Assembly: GCA_023391815.1 (NCBI GenBank) | Contig: JAEWAF010000129.1 | Coordinates: 1-64,000 of the forward strand | Direction of reading: 5' to 3' | Origin: Pseudomonadota bacterium | GTDB lineage: Bacteria; Pseudomonadota; Gammaproteobacteria; Steroidobacterales; Steroidobacteraceae | DNA: 64,000 bases | Shown: positions 17,928-26,343 of the stretch, one piece after another | Layout of the letters: every line of letters starts with the position of its first letter | How positions within the stretch are numbered: the stretch's first letter is position 1 | Translations under genes and position numbers: made by a program | The notes under the pieces: generated by a model | The model's database searches: none | Told to the model about the DNA's origin: nothing | The model's input: the letters and a program-made list of their open reading frames with translations, nothing else

Positions 17928-19151
17928 TTGGAATCGCGTGACGTCATCATCATTGGCGCGGGTCCGTCGGGCTCCATTGCTTCGGCGTTGCTGAAGAAGC
18001 GCGGCTGGGATGTGCTCGTGCTGGAAGGCGCGCGCTTCCCGCGTTTCTCGATCGGCGAGAGCCTGCTGCCGCATTGCCTGGACTTCGTCGAGGAGGCTGG
18101 CATGTTGCCGGCGGTCGAGGCGGTCGGCTTTCAGTTCAAGAACGGTGCGGCGTTCCTGCGGGGCGATGAATACGGCGCGTTCGACTTCTCACAAAAGTTC
18201 GGCGACGGCCGCGACTCGACGTATCAGGTGTCGCGCGCCACTTTCGACAAGGTGCTGGCCGACGAGGCCGAGAAGATGGGCGTCGAGATTCGCTATGAGA
18301 CTCGCGTCACCGCTGTCGACGTGAGTGGCGACAAGCCGCGCGTGCATGCCGTCGACGTTCATGGAAAGGAATATGAAGTCGAAGGCAGGTTTCTGCTCGA
18401 CGCCAGCGGTTTCGCCCGCGTGCTGCCGAAGCTGCTCGATCTCGAAACACCTTCGCCTTTCGCCCAGCGGAATGCGGTATTCACGCAGGTGGCGGAGAGC
18501 TCCGCGCCCGACGCCTTCGATCGCTACAAAGTGCAGATCGCCATTCATCCCGAAAATCGCGATGTCTGGTATTGGTTGATTCCCTTCCCCAATGGGCGTT
18601 GCTCGATCGGGTGCGCGGCAACTCCGGAGTTCTTCTCGAAATACCCGGAGCAGCTGGACGACCGTCTGAAACAGCTGGTGAGCGAAGAGCCGTTCCTCGC
18701 CCGCGTGCTCACGAATGCCGTTTGGGATACGCCGGTGCGCGGTATGTCGGGCTATTCGGCGAATGTGAAGTCCATGCACGGCAAGGGCTTCGCGCTGCTC
18801 GGGAACGCGGCCGAGTTCCTGGATCCGATTTTCTCCTCCGGCATCACCATCGCCATGCGCTCGTCGAGCATGGCCGCGCAAGTGCTGGATCGTCAGCTGC
18901 GCGGCGAGACGGTGGACTGGACCAATGAGTTCGAGCGCCCGCTGCGTCGGGGCGTCGACACGTTCCGCGCTTACGTCAAAGCGTGGTACGACGGACGCTT
19001 CCAGGACATCATGTTCGCGAAGAATCAGCCGGCCGGCATCCGCGGCATGATCTGCTCCATTCTCGCCGGTTACGCTTGGGATGAGTCCAATCCCTTCGTT
19101 GCTGAAGCCGAGCGCCGTCTCGACATGGTTGCTAAGCTCTGCGCAGCATGA
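17928..19151 (+). CDS. Halogenase-like FAD-dependent oxidoreductase 2 (tandem paralogue)
   Basis: A 407-residue paralogue of the preceding gene, of the same length and about 80 % identical by eye. All motifs are kept: GAGPSG, GESLLPHC, FQFKNGAAF, VWYWLIPF (WxWxIP) and FLDPIFSSG. Both are alike to the extreme C-terminus (ERRLDMVAKLCAA), so this is a complete tandem duplication. The start is TTG at 17928 with gatgagga upstream, and the stop overlaps the ketoreductase start (atga). Differences sit mostly at surface-like positions and around the substrate side, so division of labour on mono- and di-halogenation is possible (inference). Confidence 0.82.
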   Translation: MESRDVIIIGAGPSGSIASALLKKRGWDVLVLEGARFPRFSIGESLLPHCLDFVEEAGMLPAVEAVGFQFKNGAAFLRGDEYGAFDFSQKFGDGRDSTYQVSRATFDKVLADEAEKMGVEIRYETRVTAVDVSGDKPRVHAVDVHGKEYEVEGRFLLDASGFARVLPKLLDLETPSPFAQRNAVFTQVAESSAPDAFDRYKVQIAIHPENRDVWYWLIPFPNGRCSIGCAATPEFFSKYPEQLDDRLKQLVSEEPFLARVLTNAVWDTPVRGMSGYSANVKSMHGKGFALLGNAAEFLDPIFSSGITIAMRSSSMAAQVLDRQLRGETVDWTNEFERPLRRGVDTFRAYVKAWYDGRFQDIMFAKNQPAGIRGMICSILAGYAWDESNPFVAEAERRLDMVAKLCAA

Positions 19152-19876
19152 CCGACACGATTCTAGTCACCGGGTCCAGCCGCGGCATCGGCCGCGCCAT
19201 CGCGCTTCGCGCGGCGGCGGACGGCTTCGATGTCGTCGTCCATTGCCGGTCACGGCGCGATGAGGCCGAGGCGGTCGCGGGCGAGATCAAATCGCTGGGT
19301 CGTCAGTCGCGAGTGTTGCAGTTCGATGTTTCCGATCGCGCCGCTTGTGCCGAAGCGTTGGCCGCCGACATCGGTGCGCACGGTGCGTACTACGGCGTCG
19401 TGCATAACGCCGGCATTCATTCCGACGCGGCCTTTCCCGCGATGACGGGCGAGCAATGGGACGGTGTGATCCGGACCAATCTCGACGCGTTTTATAACGT
19501 CCTTCAGCCCGTGATCATGCCGATGGTGCGTCGACGCGCGCCGGGTCGCATTGTCACGCTGGCGTCGGTTTCGGGGGTGGTCGGCAATCGCGGTCAGGTG
19601 AACTACAGCGCCGCGAAAGCTGGAGTCATCGGCGCGACCAAAGCGCTGGCGGTCGAGCTGGCGAAACGAAACATCACGGTCAATTGCGTCGCGCCCGGGC
19701 TCATCGCCACCGAGATGGTCGACGAGAACGTGCCGATGGAAGAGATTCTCAAGGCGATTCCCGCGCAGCGTGCCGGCACCGCCGAGGAAGTCGCGGCGGC
19801 GGTAACGTTTCTTTTGTCGCGCGATGCTTCATACATCACACGTCAGGTGCTCTCGGTCAACGGAGGACTATGCTGA
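19148..19876 (+). CDS. 3-oxoacyl-ACP reductase (FabG-like ketoreductase)
   Basis: A 242-residue short-chain dehydrogenase: TGSSRGIGRAIA at the N-terminus (NADPH site), NAG in VVHNAGIHSD, catalytic Ser in TLASVSGVVG and the YxxxK pair in VNYSAAKAG (about residues 154-158). It reduces the beta-keto group after each elongation round, corresponding to ApeQ of characterised aryl polyene systems. It overlaps both neighbours by single codons, so it is translationally coupled. Confidence 0.93.
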   Translation: MTDTILVTGSSRGIGRAIALRAAADGFDVVVHCRSRRDEAEAVAGEIKSLGRQSRVLQFDVSDRAACAEALAADIGAHGAYYGVVHNAGIHSDAAFPAMTGEQWDGVIRTNLDAFYNVLQPVIMPMVRRRAPGRIVTLASVSGVVGNRGQVNYSAAKAGVIGATKALAVELAKRNITVNCVAPGLIATEMVDENVPMEEILKAIPAQRAGTAEEVAAAVTFLLSRDASYITRQVLSVNGGLC

Positions 19877-21099
19877 TGCGTCGTGTGGTGGTTACCGGCA
19901 TGGGAGGCGTGTGTGGCCTGGGCACGAGCTGGCCAGAGATCCTCGCCGGCCTGCGCGCGCGCCGAAACACGATTCGCACCATGCACGAGTGGGACCGGTT
20001 CGAGGATATGAACACGCGGCTCGCCGGGCCGATCGAGTTCACGCCGCCGGCCCATTGGACTCGCAAACAACTGCGAAGCATGGGACGGGTGTCGCAGCTC
20101 GCGGTGCGCTCCGCCGAGCTGGCCATCGCCGATGCCGGATTGACCGGCGATCCCGTCATTTCGAGCGGCGCGACCGGTGTGGCTTCGGGATCGTCGACCG
20201 GCAGCACCTCGGACATCAAGGATTTCGCCGCGATGATCATCTCCGGTGACGCGAGCGGGCTGAACGCGAACTCGTACGTGCGCATGATGCCGCACACGAC
20301 CGCGGCCAACGTCGGCATCTTCTTCGGCGCCAAGGGGCGGATCATTCCGACTTCCAGCGCCTGCACCTCGGGCAGTCAGGGTATCGGTTACGCGTACGAA
20401 GCGATCAAGTTCGGCCGGCAGGACGTCATGATCGCCGGTGGCGCCGAAGAGCTCTGTCCGACCGAGGCCATGGCATTCGATACCTTATATGCGACCAGCC
20501 GTCGCAACGATCAGCCGCAGACCACGCCGCGCCCCTACGACCGCGACCGTGATGGGCTCGTGGTCGGTGAAGGCGGCGCGATGCTGATCCTCGAAGAGCT
20601 GGAGCACGCTCAGCGGCGCGGTGCCCGTATTCACGCCGAATTGGTTGGCTTCGCCAGCAACTCCGACGGCGTGCACGTAACGAAGCCGGAAGAGAACACC
20701 ATGCGAGTGGTGATGGAACTGGCGCTGCGAGATGCCGGGATTCCGCCGGACGTGATCGGTTACGTGAATGGTCACGGCACGGCGACAGAGCATGGCGATA
20801 TCGCCGAGACGCGCGCCACTTCGGCACTGTTCGGCAAGCGCATGCCGCTGAGCTCGCAGAAAAGTTACCTGGGCCACACGCTCGGCGCCTGCGGCGCGTT
20901 GGAAGCCTGGTTCAGCATCGAGATGATGAAGACCGGCTGGTTCGCGCCGTCGCTGAATCTGGAGAACATCGATCCGCGCTGTGGCGAGCTCGAATACATC
21001 ACCGGTGAAGGTCGCGCGATCGGCACCGAGTACGTGATGAACAACAACTTCGCGTTCGGCGGTGTGAACACTTCGATGGTGTTCAAGCGCTGGAAGTGA
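19876..21099 (+). CDS. Beta-ketoacyl-ACP synthase (FabF-like) of the aryl polyene cluster
   Basis: A 407-residue ketosynthase with the Cys-His-His triad: PTSSACTSGSQG (nucleophile Cys), NGHGTATEHGD and YLGHTLGACG. It matches the ApeR-type stand-alone synthase, thought to run the initial condensation or a supporting role (family knowledge; exact step inferred). An ATG at 19870 lies only two bases after the cggagga ribosome binding site, so the ATG at 19876, overlapping the previous stop, is the better start. Confidence 0.92.
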   Translation: MRRVVVTGMGGVCGLGTSWPEILAGLRARRNTIRTMHEWDRFEDMNTRLAGPIEFTPPAHWTRKQLRSMGRVSQLAVRSAELAIADAGLTGDPVISSGATGVASGSSTGSTSDIKDFAAMIISGDASGLNANSYVRMMPHTTAANVGIFFGAKGRIIPTSSACTSGSQGIGYAYEAIKFGRQDVMIAGGAEELCPTEAMAFDTLYATSRRNDQPQTTPRPYDRDRDGLVVGEGGAMLILEELEHAQRRGARIHAELVGFASNSDGVHVTKPEENTMRVVMELALRDAGIPPDVIGYVNGHGTATEHGDIAETRATSALFGKRMPLSSQKSYLGHTLGACGALEAWFSIEMMKTGWFAPSLNLENIDPRCGELEYITGEGRAIGTEYVMNNNFAFGGVNTSMVFKRWK

Positions 21100-21106
21100 G
21101 TGCTCC

Positions 21107-22429
21107 GTGACCCCTGCAGAAGCGCTGCCGTTGTTTCTTTCGGCCGATGCGCGGCGACCGATTGCCTGGCGTCGCGGCGCGCCGGTCCTCCTGGCCGAAT
21201 TCCGGACACATGTCGCCGCGGTGGTCGCGAAGCTGCCCAAACATTCCGCGCCGGCGGCGATGATCGATCTGTGCGAGGACCGTTACAAATTCCTGGTCGC
21301 TTACGCCGCCGCCTTGAGTGTCGGTCATACGGTTTTATTACCGTCGTCGCGGGCCGATCAAGTCGTCGCCGATGTAGCGAATGCCAACGCCGGCAGCTAT
21401 CGCTTCGATGACGATGCAGTCGATGCCGCGTTGGCGGAGCCTTCGACCGCGCCGATCAACGAGCGCATCCCCGCCGATCTGACCGTGATGGTCGGCTACA
21501 CGTCGGGCAGCACCGGTCAGCCCAAGACATTTCCCAAGCTGTGGCGCACCGTGAACGGCAGCAATGCCCGCAACGCCCGGTCGATTCGCGCGGCCATCGG
21601 CGATTCGACCTCGACAGTGTGGGCGGTGGCGACCGTCCCGCCTCAGCACATGTACGGCATGGAAATGAGCGTGCTGTTGCCGTTGGTCGGCGACATGGCC
21701 GTGCACGCCGGTCGGCCTTTGTTTCCAGCCGATATCGCCGCTGCGCTGGCCGAAATCCCGCGGCCGCGCGTGCTCATCAGTACGCCGGTGCATCTGCGCG
21801 CCATCGTCGGTTCCGATCAGCAGTTTCCTGAAGTCGATGTGATCGTGAGCGCCACGGCGCCCTTGGATCAGCCGCTGGCTGCCGCGGTGACTGCGAAGCT
21901 CGGCGGTGAATTGGTTGAAATGTTCGGATCCACTGAAACTTGTGTATTCGCCAGCCGCTTCACCGCCAGGGAAGAGCAATGGCGGATCTATGACGGCGTT
22001 CGTCTCGAGCCGCGCGACGACGGCACCCTGGTGCACGCGCCTTGGTTCGTCGAGCCGGTGTTGTTACAGGACATCGTCGAACTGCAGCCGAACAATCGGT
22101 TCGTGGTGCGCGGACGCAGCTCCGACATGATCGAGGTCGCCGGTAAGCGCGCCTCGCTAACCGACCTCACCAAACGTTTGCTGGCCATCCCGGGCGTGCA
22201 GGAAGCGGCGGTGTTTCAGCCCGATGCCGATGGGGTGGGCACAATTCGCCGAGTCGCCGCGCTGGTCGTGGCTCCGACGCTCACGGCGCGTGAGGTGCTG
22301 GATCAGCTCGCGGGCGGCGTCGACAGCGCATTCCTCCCTCGCCCATTGCTGATTGTGGACAGGCTGCCGCGTAACGAGCTCGGCAAGCTGCCGCGTGAGA
22401 ATCTGTTACGAGCCCTGCGGCGTGAGTGA
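21107..22429 (+). CDS. AMP-dependent aryl-CoA/ACP ligase
   Basis: A 440-residue ANL-family adenylating enzyme, shorter than standard acyl-CoA synthetases. The P-loop-like VGYTSGSTGQPK (about residues 128-139), the FGSTET motif (about 270) and LPRNELGKLPRE at the C-terminus are present. It most likely activates hydroxybenzoate and loads it on an ACP (ApeH-like role, inferred). The start is GTG at 21107 soon after the ketosynthase. Its last 24 bases overlap the end of the convergent chorismatase gene. Confidence 0.88.
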   Translation: MTPAEALPLFLSADARRPIAWRRGAPVLLAEFRTHVAAVVAKLPKHSAPAAMIDLCEDRYKFLVAYAAALSVGHTVLLPSSRADQVVADVANANAGSYRFDDDAVDAALAEPSTAPINERIPADLTVMVGYTSGSTGQPKTFPKLWRTVNGSNARNARSIRAAIGDSTSTVWAVATVPPQHMYGMEMSVLLPLVGDMAVHAGRPLFPADIAAALAEIPRPRVLISTPVHLRAIVGSDQQFPEVDVIVSATAPLDQPLAAAVTAKLGGELVEMFGSTETCVFASRFTAREEQWRIYDGVRLEPRDDGTLVHAPWFVEPVLLQDIVELQPNNRFVVRGRSSDMIEVAGKRASLTDLTKRLLAIPGVQEAAVFQPDADGVGTIRRVAALVVAPTLTAREVLDQLAGGVDSAFLPRPLLIVDRLPRNELGKLPRENLLRALRRE

Positions 22430-23458
22430 GATCGCTTCGATCTCGAGCAGCAACTCTCGACGGCATACATCGGCCGCCACGAACAGAATGTCGCTGGTGG
22501 GGTAGAGCTGGCGCAGGCGTTCGGCGATGCGCGGCGTAAGCTCTGGCTCCCGCACGTACACTTTCAGCAAATCCCCGCGATTTGCGCTCCGGGGACGCCG
22601 GACATACGGCGCGAAGGAGCTGAGGTTACGGACCGTTTCCTCCAGCTGCGCCATCGCATCGTCGTGATGTTGAGAATGATGACCGACGATGCTGGCCGTC
22701 CCGGAAATCAGCAATGTATCGTCCGGCGCGATCAAGGCGCGGGCGAACGTGGGACTCACCGGCCCGTGCACTCGGGGATAGTGATATGCGCTGACCTGGC
22801 GGGGATTTTCCAGCGATTGGCCGGCCAGCGTGCCCGCGAGCCAGAACACCTGCAGGATATGATCGGAGCGCTGGCGGCCGATGGCCGTGGCGGACGGATA
22901 GTTCTGGGTCACTTCACCCAAGCCGCGCCCGCGGCCGACATTGAATTGACGATAGCGCTCCAGGTCGCCCGAGCCCTCGTTGATCGCATCCATGTAATTC
23001 CACATGCGCAGCAGGTGGGGGAACCCCGATTGCTGCTGGAACTGCCGGACGGCGGCATAGGCGCGCTCGGCTGTCAGCAGAATTCCACCGTGCTCGCGCT
23101 CGTCCAGCTCCACCACCGCGAACAGATATTGGCCATCGTGCGCATAACGCACTCGAGCCGGCGGCGATGTCACGCCATCGGACCATTGACCAGTGTGGAC
23201 CGGTCCGGTCGCGAACCATAATTCCGCCCCGGGTGTCGGAGCCGAATCGGCAACGTGCAACGGTTCCAGTCCCACATCGATGGTCAGCCCGGCGGTCTGG
23301 CCGGTCGCTTCGATCTTCCCCTCTGGCTCGCTACGCGCTCCGAAACGGATGGCCGCCAGCACCCCGGCGGGCAGTTCGCGGGTGAGCGGGTGATAGGCAA
23401 CGCGCAGGGGGGCGGCGGGGAGGGACTGGGCTGGTTGCTCGCCAGAACTGCTGCGCAT
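22406..23458 (-). CDS. xanB2: Chorismatase-like protein (XanB2/Hyg5/FkbO family)
   Basis: A 350-residue protein of the family often labelled pteridine-dependent deoxygenase. Characteristic blocks are LLRMWNYMDAINEGSGDLER followed by YRQFNVGRGRGL, the AYHYPRVHGPVSPTFARA segment, and LLISGTASIVGH. XanB2 converts chorismate to 3- and 4-hydroxybenzoate, and 3-hydroxybenzoate is the starter of xanthomonadin. It therefore probably makes the aryl head group here; which isomer is not readable by eye. It is transcribed against its neighbours, overlaps the ligase 3' end, and shares a 145-base divergent intergenic region with the second ACP gene. Confidence 0.88.
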   Translation of the reverse strand: MRSSSGEQPAQSLPAAPLRVAYHPLTRELPAGVLAAIRFGARSEPEGKIEATGQTAGLTIDVGLEPLHVADSAPTPGAELWFATGPVHTGQWSDGVTSPPARVRYAHDGQYLFAVVELDEREHGGILLTAERAYAAVRQFQQQSGFPHLLRMWNYMDAINEGSGDLERYRQFNVGRGRGLGEVTQNYPSATAIGRQRSDHILQVFWLAGTLAGQSLENPRQVSAYHYPRVHGPVSPTFARALIAPDDTLLISGTASIVGHHSQHHDDAMAQLEETVRNLSSFAPYVRRPRSANRGDLLKVYVREPELTPRIAERLRQLYPTSDILFVAADVCRRELLLEIEAISLTPQGS

Positions 23459-23603
23459 CACGTCGTCGAATTACTGGTTGGTTCGGAGGTTGGAAAACGT
23501 GCGCGGCGTTCGAAGCGCGCGCGGGCCGGATGATACACTTCGCGCCCTGCGGTTCGCCGCTCCAACGTCTCAATTCAGCCTTTCGTACAGGGCCGTTTCG
23601 TTC

Positions 23604-23879
23604 ATGTCAGCAACCCAATCCGCCGGTGAGCGCGAGCTCGCCGAACTCATCGTCACTGCGCTCAACCTGGAAGGCGTCGCGCCCGGGGATATCGATCCGG
23701 AAGCGCCGTTGTTCAAGACCGGGCTCGGGCTGGATTCCATCGACGCGCTGGAGCTGGCGCTGGAGATCTCCAAGCGCTACGGCTTTCAACTGCGCTCGGA
23801 CGATGAAAACAATGTGCGTATTTTCAGCTCACTGCGCTCGCTCGCGGCACACATCGCGACCCATCGCGTAACCGCCTGA
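23604..23879 (+). CDS. Acyl carrier protein (second of two)
   Basis: A 91-residue ACP with the modification site in GLGLDSIDALELALEISKRY (Ser about residue 44). Two distinct ACPs are usual in aryl polyene clusters. ATG 23604 follows a short leader, and the upstream 145 bases form the only divergent promoter region inside the forward arm; a tacact word at 23534-23539 could be a -10 element but no good -35 is seen. Confidence 0.93.
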   Translation: MSATQSAGERELAELIVTALNLEGVAPGDIDPEAPLFKTGLGLDSIDALELALEISKRYGFQLRSDDENNVRIFSSLRSLAAHIATHRVTA

Positions 23880-23936
23880 GCGGTGCCGCCGGCAATTGCA
23901 TTGATTTCGCAATCACTCAACAACAGGGAGATGACT

Positions 23937-24353
23937 ATGGATCGTTCGCGGTGGGTTCGTTGGTGGTCGGGTTTGTTGCTGCTGCCCTTGCTGGCGCTGC
24001 TGATGGGCGCGCGGCAGGTGCCATTGGTCGATCCGGAGCCGTTCCCGGTGCCGGCCGGACTCAGCGAGGCCAAGGTGGTCAAGGCGATCAAGGCGGGGCT
24101 GGTCGGCCGTCAATGGGAGATCACCGAGGAGCAGCCCGGCAAGATCATCAGCACGCTTCATCTGCGCGAACACATGGCCAAGATCAGCGTCGAGTACAAC
24201 GCCAGCAAGATCGCGATCCGCTATCTGGATTCGGGCGAGCTGATGTACGAGCAGAAAAAGGGTGTCGCGGTGATCCATCGGAATTATCTGAACTGGATTC
24301 AAAACCTGGTGAACGACATCCAGCGCAACATGGTCCTGGTGGCCGAAACCTGA
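23937..24353 (+). CDS. Small exported protein of unknown function in the aryl polyene cluster
   Basis: A 138-residue protein with an N-terminal hydrophobic segment (WWSGLLLLPLLALLMGA, about residues 9-25) and a compact periplasmic domain with alternating strands (VEYNASKIAIRYLDSGELMY) ending in VIHRNYLNWIQNLVNDIQRN. That C-terminal pattern recalls small bacterial lipoproteins, but no lipobox Cys is present. The function is unknown; its place between ACP and ketosynthase suggests a link to export or envelope localisation of the pigment. ATG 23937 has cagggag six bases upstream. Confidence 0.78.
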   Translation: MDRSRWVRWWSGLLLLPLLALLMGARQVPLVDPEPFPVPAGLSEAKVVKAIKAGLVGRQWEITEEQPGKIISTLHLREHMAKISVEYNASKIAIRYLDSGELMYEQKKGVAVIHRNYLNWIQNLVNDIQRNMVLVAET

Positions 24354-24362
24354 CGAGGACAG

Positions 24363-25547
24363 ATGCAATCCCGGCCTCTGAGAATCACTGCTTACACACT
24401 GTGCTCCGCGGTCGGGGATGGACGCGCGACGACGCTCGCAGCTCTGCGCGAGCGTCGCACCGGTCTGAGCAAGAACGATTTCGGTGCCTCGCCCATCGAT
24501 ACCTGGATCGGGCGAGTGGCCGGGCTCGAAGAACAGCCGCTGCCGGCGGAGATCGCCGATTGGGACTGTCGTAACAACCGTCTCGCCTGGCGAGGTCTGG
24601 TCAGCGACGACTTCATCCGGGCGGCTCGTGAAGCTCGCGAGCGTTATGGCGCCGACCGCGTGGCGGTCGTCGTGGGCACTTCGACATCGAGCATCGGTGC
24701 CAGCGAAGATGCGTACACGCGGCTCGAGCCCGATGGTCGTTATCCCGCCGATCTGCGTCGACCCATCATTCATACCCCACACTCGCTGGGCGATTTCGTT
24801 CAGCACGCGCTGGGGCTCACCGGTCTGAGCGTGACTGTCGCGACGGCGTGCTCCTCCAGCGCCAAAGTGTTCGCGCAGGCTGAACGTCTGATCCGCACGG
24901 GCCTGGCCGATGCCGCCGTGGTCGGCGGTGTGGATTCGCTGTGTGGCAGCGTGTTGTTTGGTTTCAATTCGCTGGAGCTGGTGTCGCCCGAGCCGTGCCG
25001 GCCGTTCGATGTGGAACGGCGAGGCATCAATCTCGGTGAAGCGGCGGGTTTCGCGCTGTTGGAAAAGCAGGCGCCGAGCGGCGCATGGCTGCTGGGCTAT
25101 GGCGAGTCCAACGATGCGCATCACATGTCGACGCCGCATCCGGAAGGTCTGGGCGCCCGGCTCGCACTCAACGATGCGCTCAAGCGCGCGGAGCTGCGGC
25201 CCGAGGACATCGATTACATCAATCTGCACGGCACCGCGAGCCAGAAGAACGACGAGGTCGAAGCTAAGATCGTCGCCGATCTGTTTCCTGCCAGCACCTG
25301 TGCGAGCTCCACCAAAGGTTGGACCGGCCACACCCTGGGCGCGGCCGGCATCGTCGAGGCGGCGATCAGCCTGATCGCGCTCGAGCATCAGCTGTTGCCC
25401 GGTACATTGAATTTACGAGTGCCCGATCTGACCTGCGGTCCGCAGATTCAGCGGGACAACGTCCAGCGCAAGGCGAGTCACGCGCTGAGCTTTTCGTTCG
25501 GCTTCGGCGGCAGCAATTGCGTGCTGGTGTTCGGGAGAGATCGATGA
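24363..25547 (+). CDS. Beta-ketoacyl-ACP synthase, chain-elongating KS
   Basis: A 394-residue ketosynthase with an intact triad: VATACSSSAKV (Cys), NLHGTASQKNDEV and GHTLGAAGIVEA. It is followed by a chain-length factor with overlapping codons, the typical KS-CLF pair (ApeO-ApeC type), so it should perform the iterative malonyl extensions of the polyene. The start is ATG 24363 with gagga just upstream. Confidence 0.92.
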   Translation: MQSRPLRITAYTLCSAVGDGRATTLAALRERRTGLSKNDFGASPIDTWIGRVAGLEEQPLPAEIADWDCRNNRLAWRGLVSDDFIRAAREARERYGADRVAVVVGTSTSSIGASEDAYTRLEPDGRYPADLRRPIIHTPHSLGDFVQHALGLTGLSVTVATACSSSAKVFAQAERLIRTGLADAAVVGGVDSLCGSVLFGFNSLELVSPEPCRPFDVERRGINLGEAAGFALLEKQAPSGAWLLGYGESNDAHHMSTPHPEGLGARLALNDALKRAELRPEDIDYINLHGTASQKNDEVEAKIVADLFPASTCASSTKGWTGHTLGAAGIVEAAISLIALEHQLLPGTLNLRVPDLTCGPQIQRDNVQRKASHALSFSFGFGGSNCVLVFGRDR

Positions 25548-26338
25548 CGCTGCGGGTCGCGATCGAAGGGGTTTCCTTCTGGGCCTCGCGTCTGCCGGGC
25601 TGGGATATCGCACGCGCTGTGATTCGCGGTGAGCAGGCGCCGCCTGAAGCGCCGAGTCCTCGTCCATCGCCGACGTTGCTGGCACCGACAGAGCGGCGAC
25701 GCGCGCCGGACACGGTTGCTGTCGCGCTCGAAGTGGCGGCTCGCGCTTGCGAAGCAGCCGGCCGTAAACCGTCGGAGCTGCCGTCAGTGTTCGCCTCGAC
25801 GCACGGCGATCTCGCGATCAGCGATTACATGTGCTCGACGTTGGCGACCACGCCGACGTTGATCTCGCCGATCAAGTTTCACAATTCCGTCCACAACGCC
25901 GCGGCGGGTTATTGGAGCATCGGCACCGGCAGCCTCGCGCCGTACACCGCGATCAGCTCTTACGAATACACGTTCGGCGAGGGCTTGCTCGAAGCGGCCA
26001 CTCAAGTTGTCTGCGAGCAGCGGCCGGTGTTGTATGTGGCGTTCGATATCGAAGCGAAGGGCGCACTCGCGACCATGGCGACGAGCCGGGGCTTGCTCGG
26101 AGCGGGTCTGGTGTTGGCACCGGTGAGTCAGTCCCAGCAGCAGCGCGGTTTGATTCTCACAACGGAGTCGGTGAGCGAATCTCGCCCCACACCGGCGCGA
26201 TCGGCCGCCGCTGCGCTGGTTGCCGAGAATGCGCTGGCGCCGTGCCTGCCGTTCTTTGAAGTGCTGGCAGGTTCCAGTCCGCGCACGCTGTCTCTGGCGC
26301 TGAGTCGACAGACCGCGCTCAATGTCCAAGTGAACTGA
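25544..26338 (+). CDS. Ketosynthase chain-length factor
   Basis: A 264-residue ketosynthase-like protein without the catalytic Cys block, of the short chain-length factor type (PF13723-like). Recognisable parts are VFASTHGDLAISDYMCSTLA and KFHNSVHNAAAGYWSIG. It should dimerise with the preceding ketosynthase and set polyene length. The ATG overlaps the upstream stop (atga), fitting a 1:1 heterodimer. Confidence 0.88.
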   Translation: MTLRVAIEGVSFWASRLPGWDIARAVIRGEQAPPEAPSPRPSPTLLAPTERRRAPDTVAVALEVAARACEAAGRKPSELPSVFASTHGDLAISDYMCSTLATTPTLISPIKFHNSVHNAAAGYWSIGTGSLAPYTAISSYEYTFGEGLLEAATQVVCEQRPVLYVAFDIEAKGALATMATSRGLLGAGLVLAPVSQSQQQRGLILTTESVSESRPTPARSAAAALVAENALAPCLPFFEVLAGSSPRTLSLALSRQTALNVQVN

Positions 26339-26343
26339 TAACG

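Noticed and set aside
16685..19151. Tandem flavoprotein genes as an assembly duplication
   Set aside because: The copies differ throughout at DNA and protein level, so they are true paralogues.
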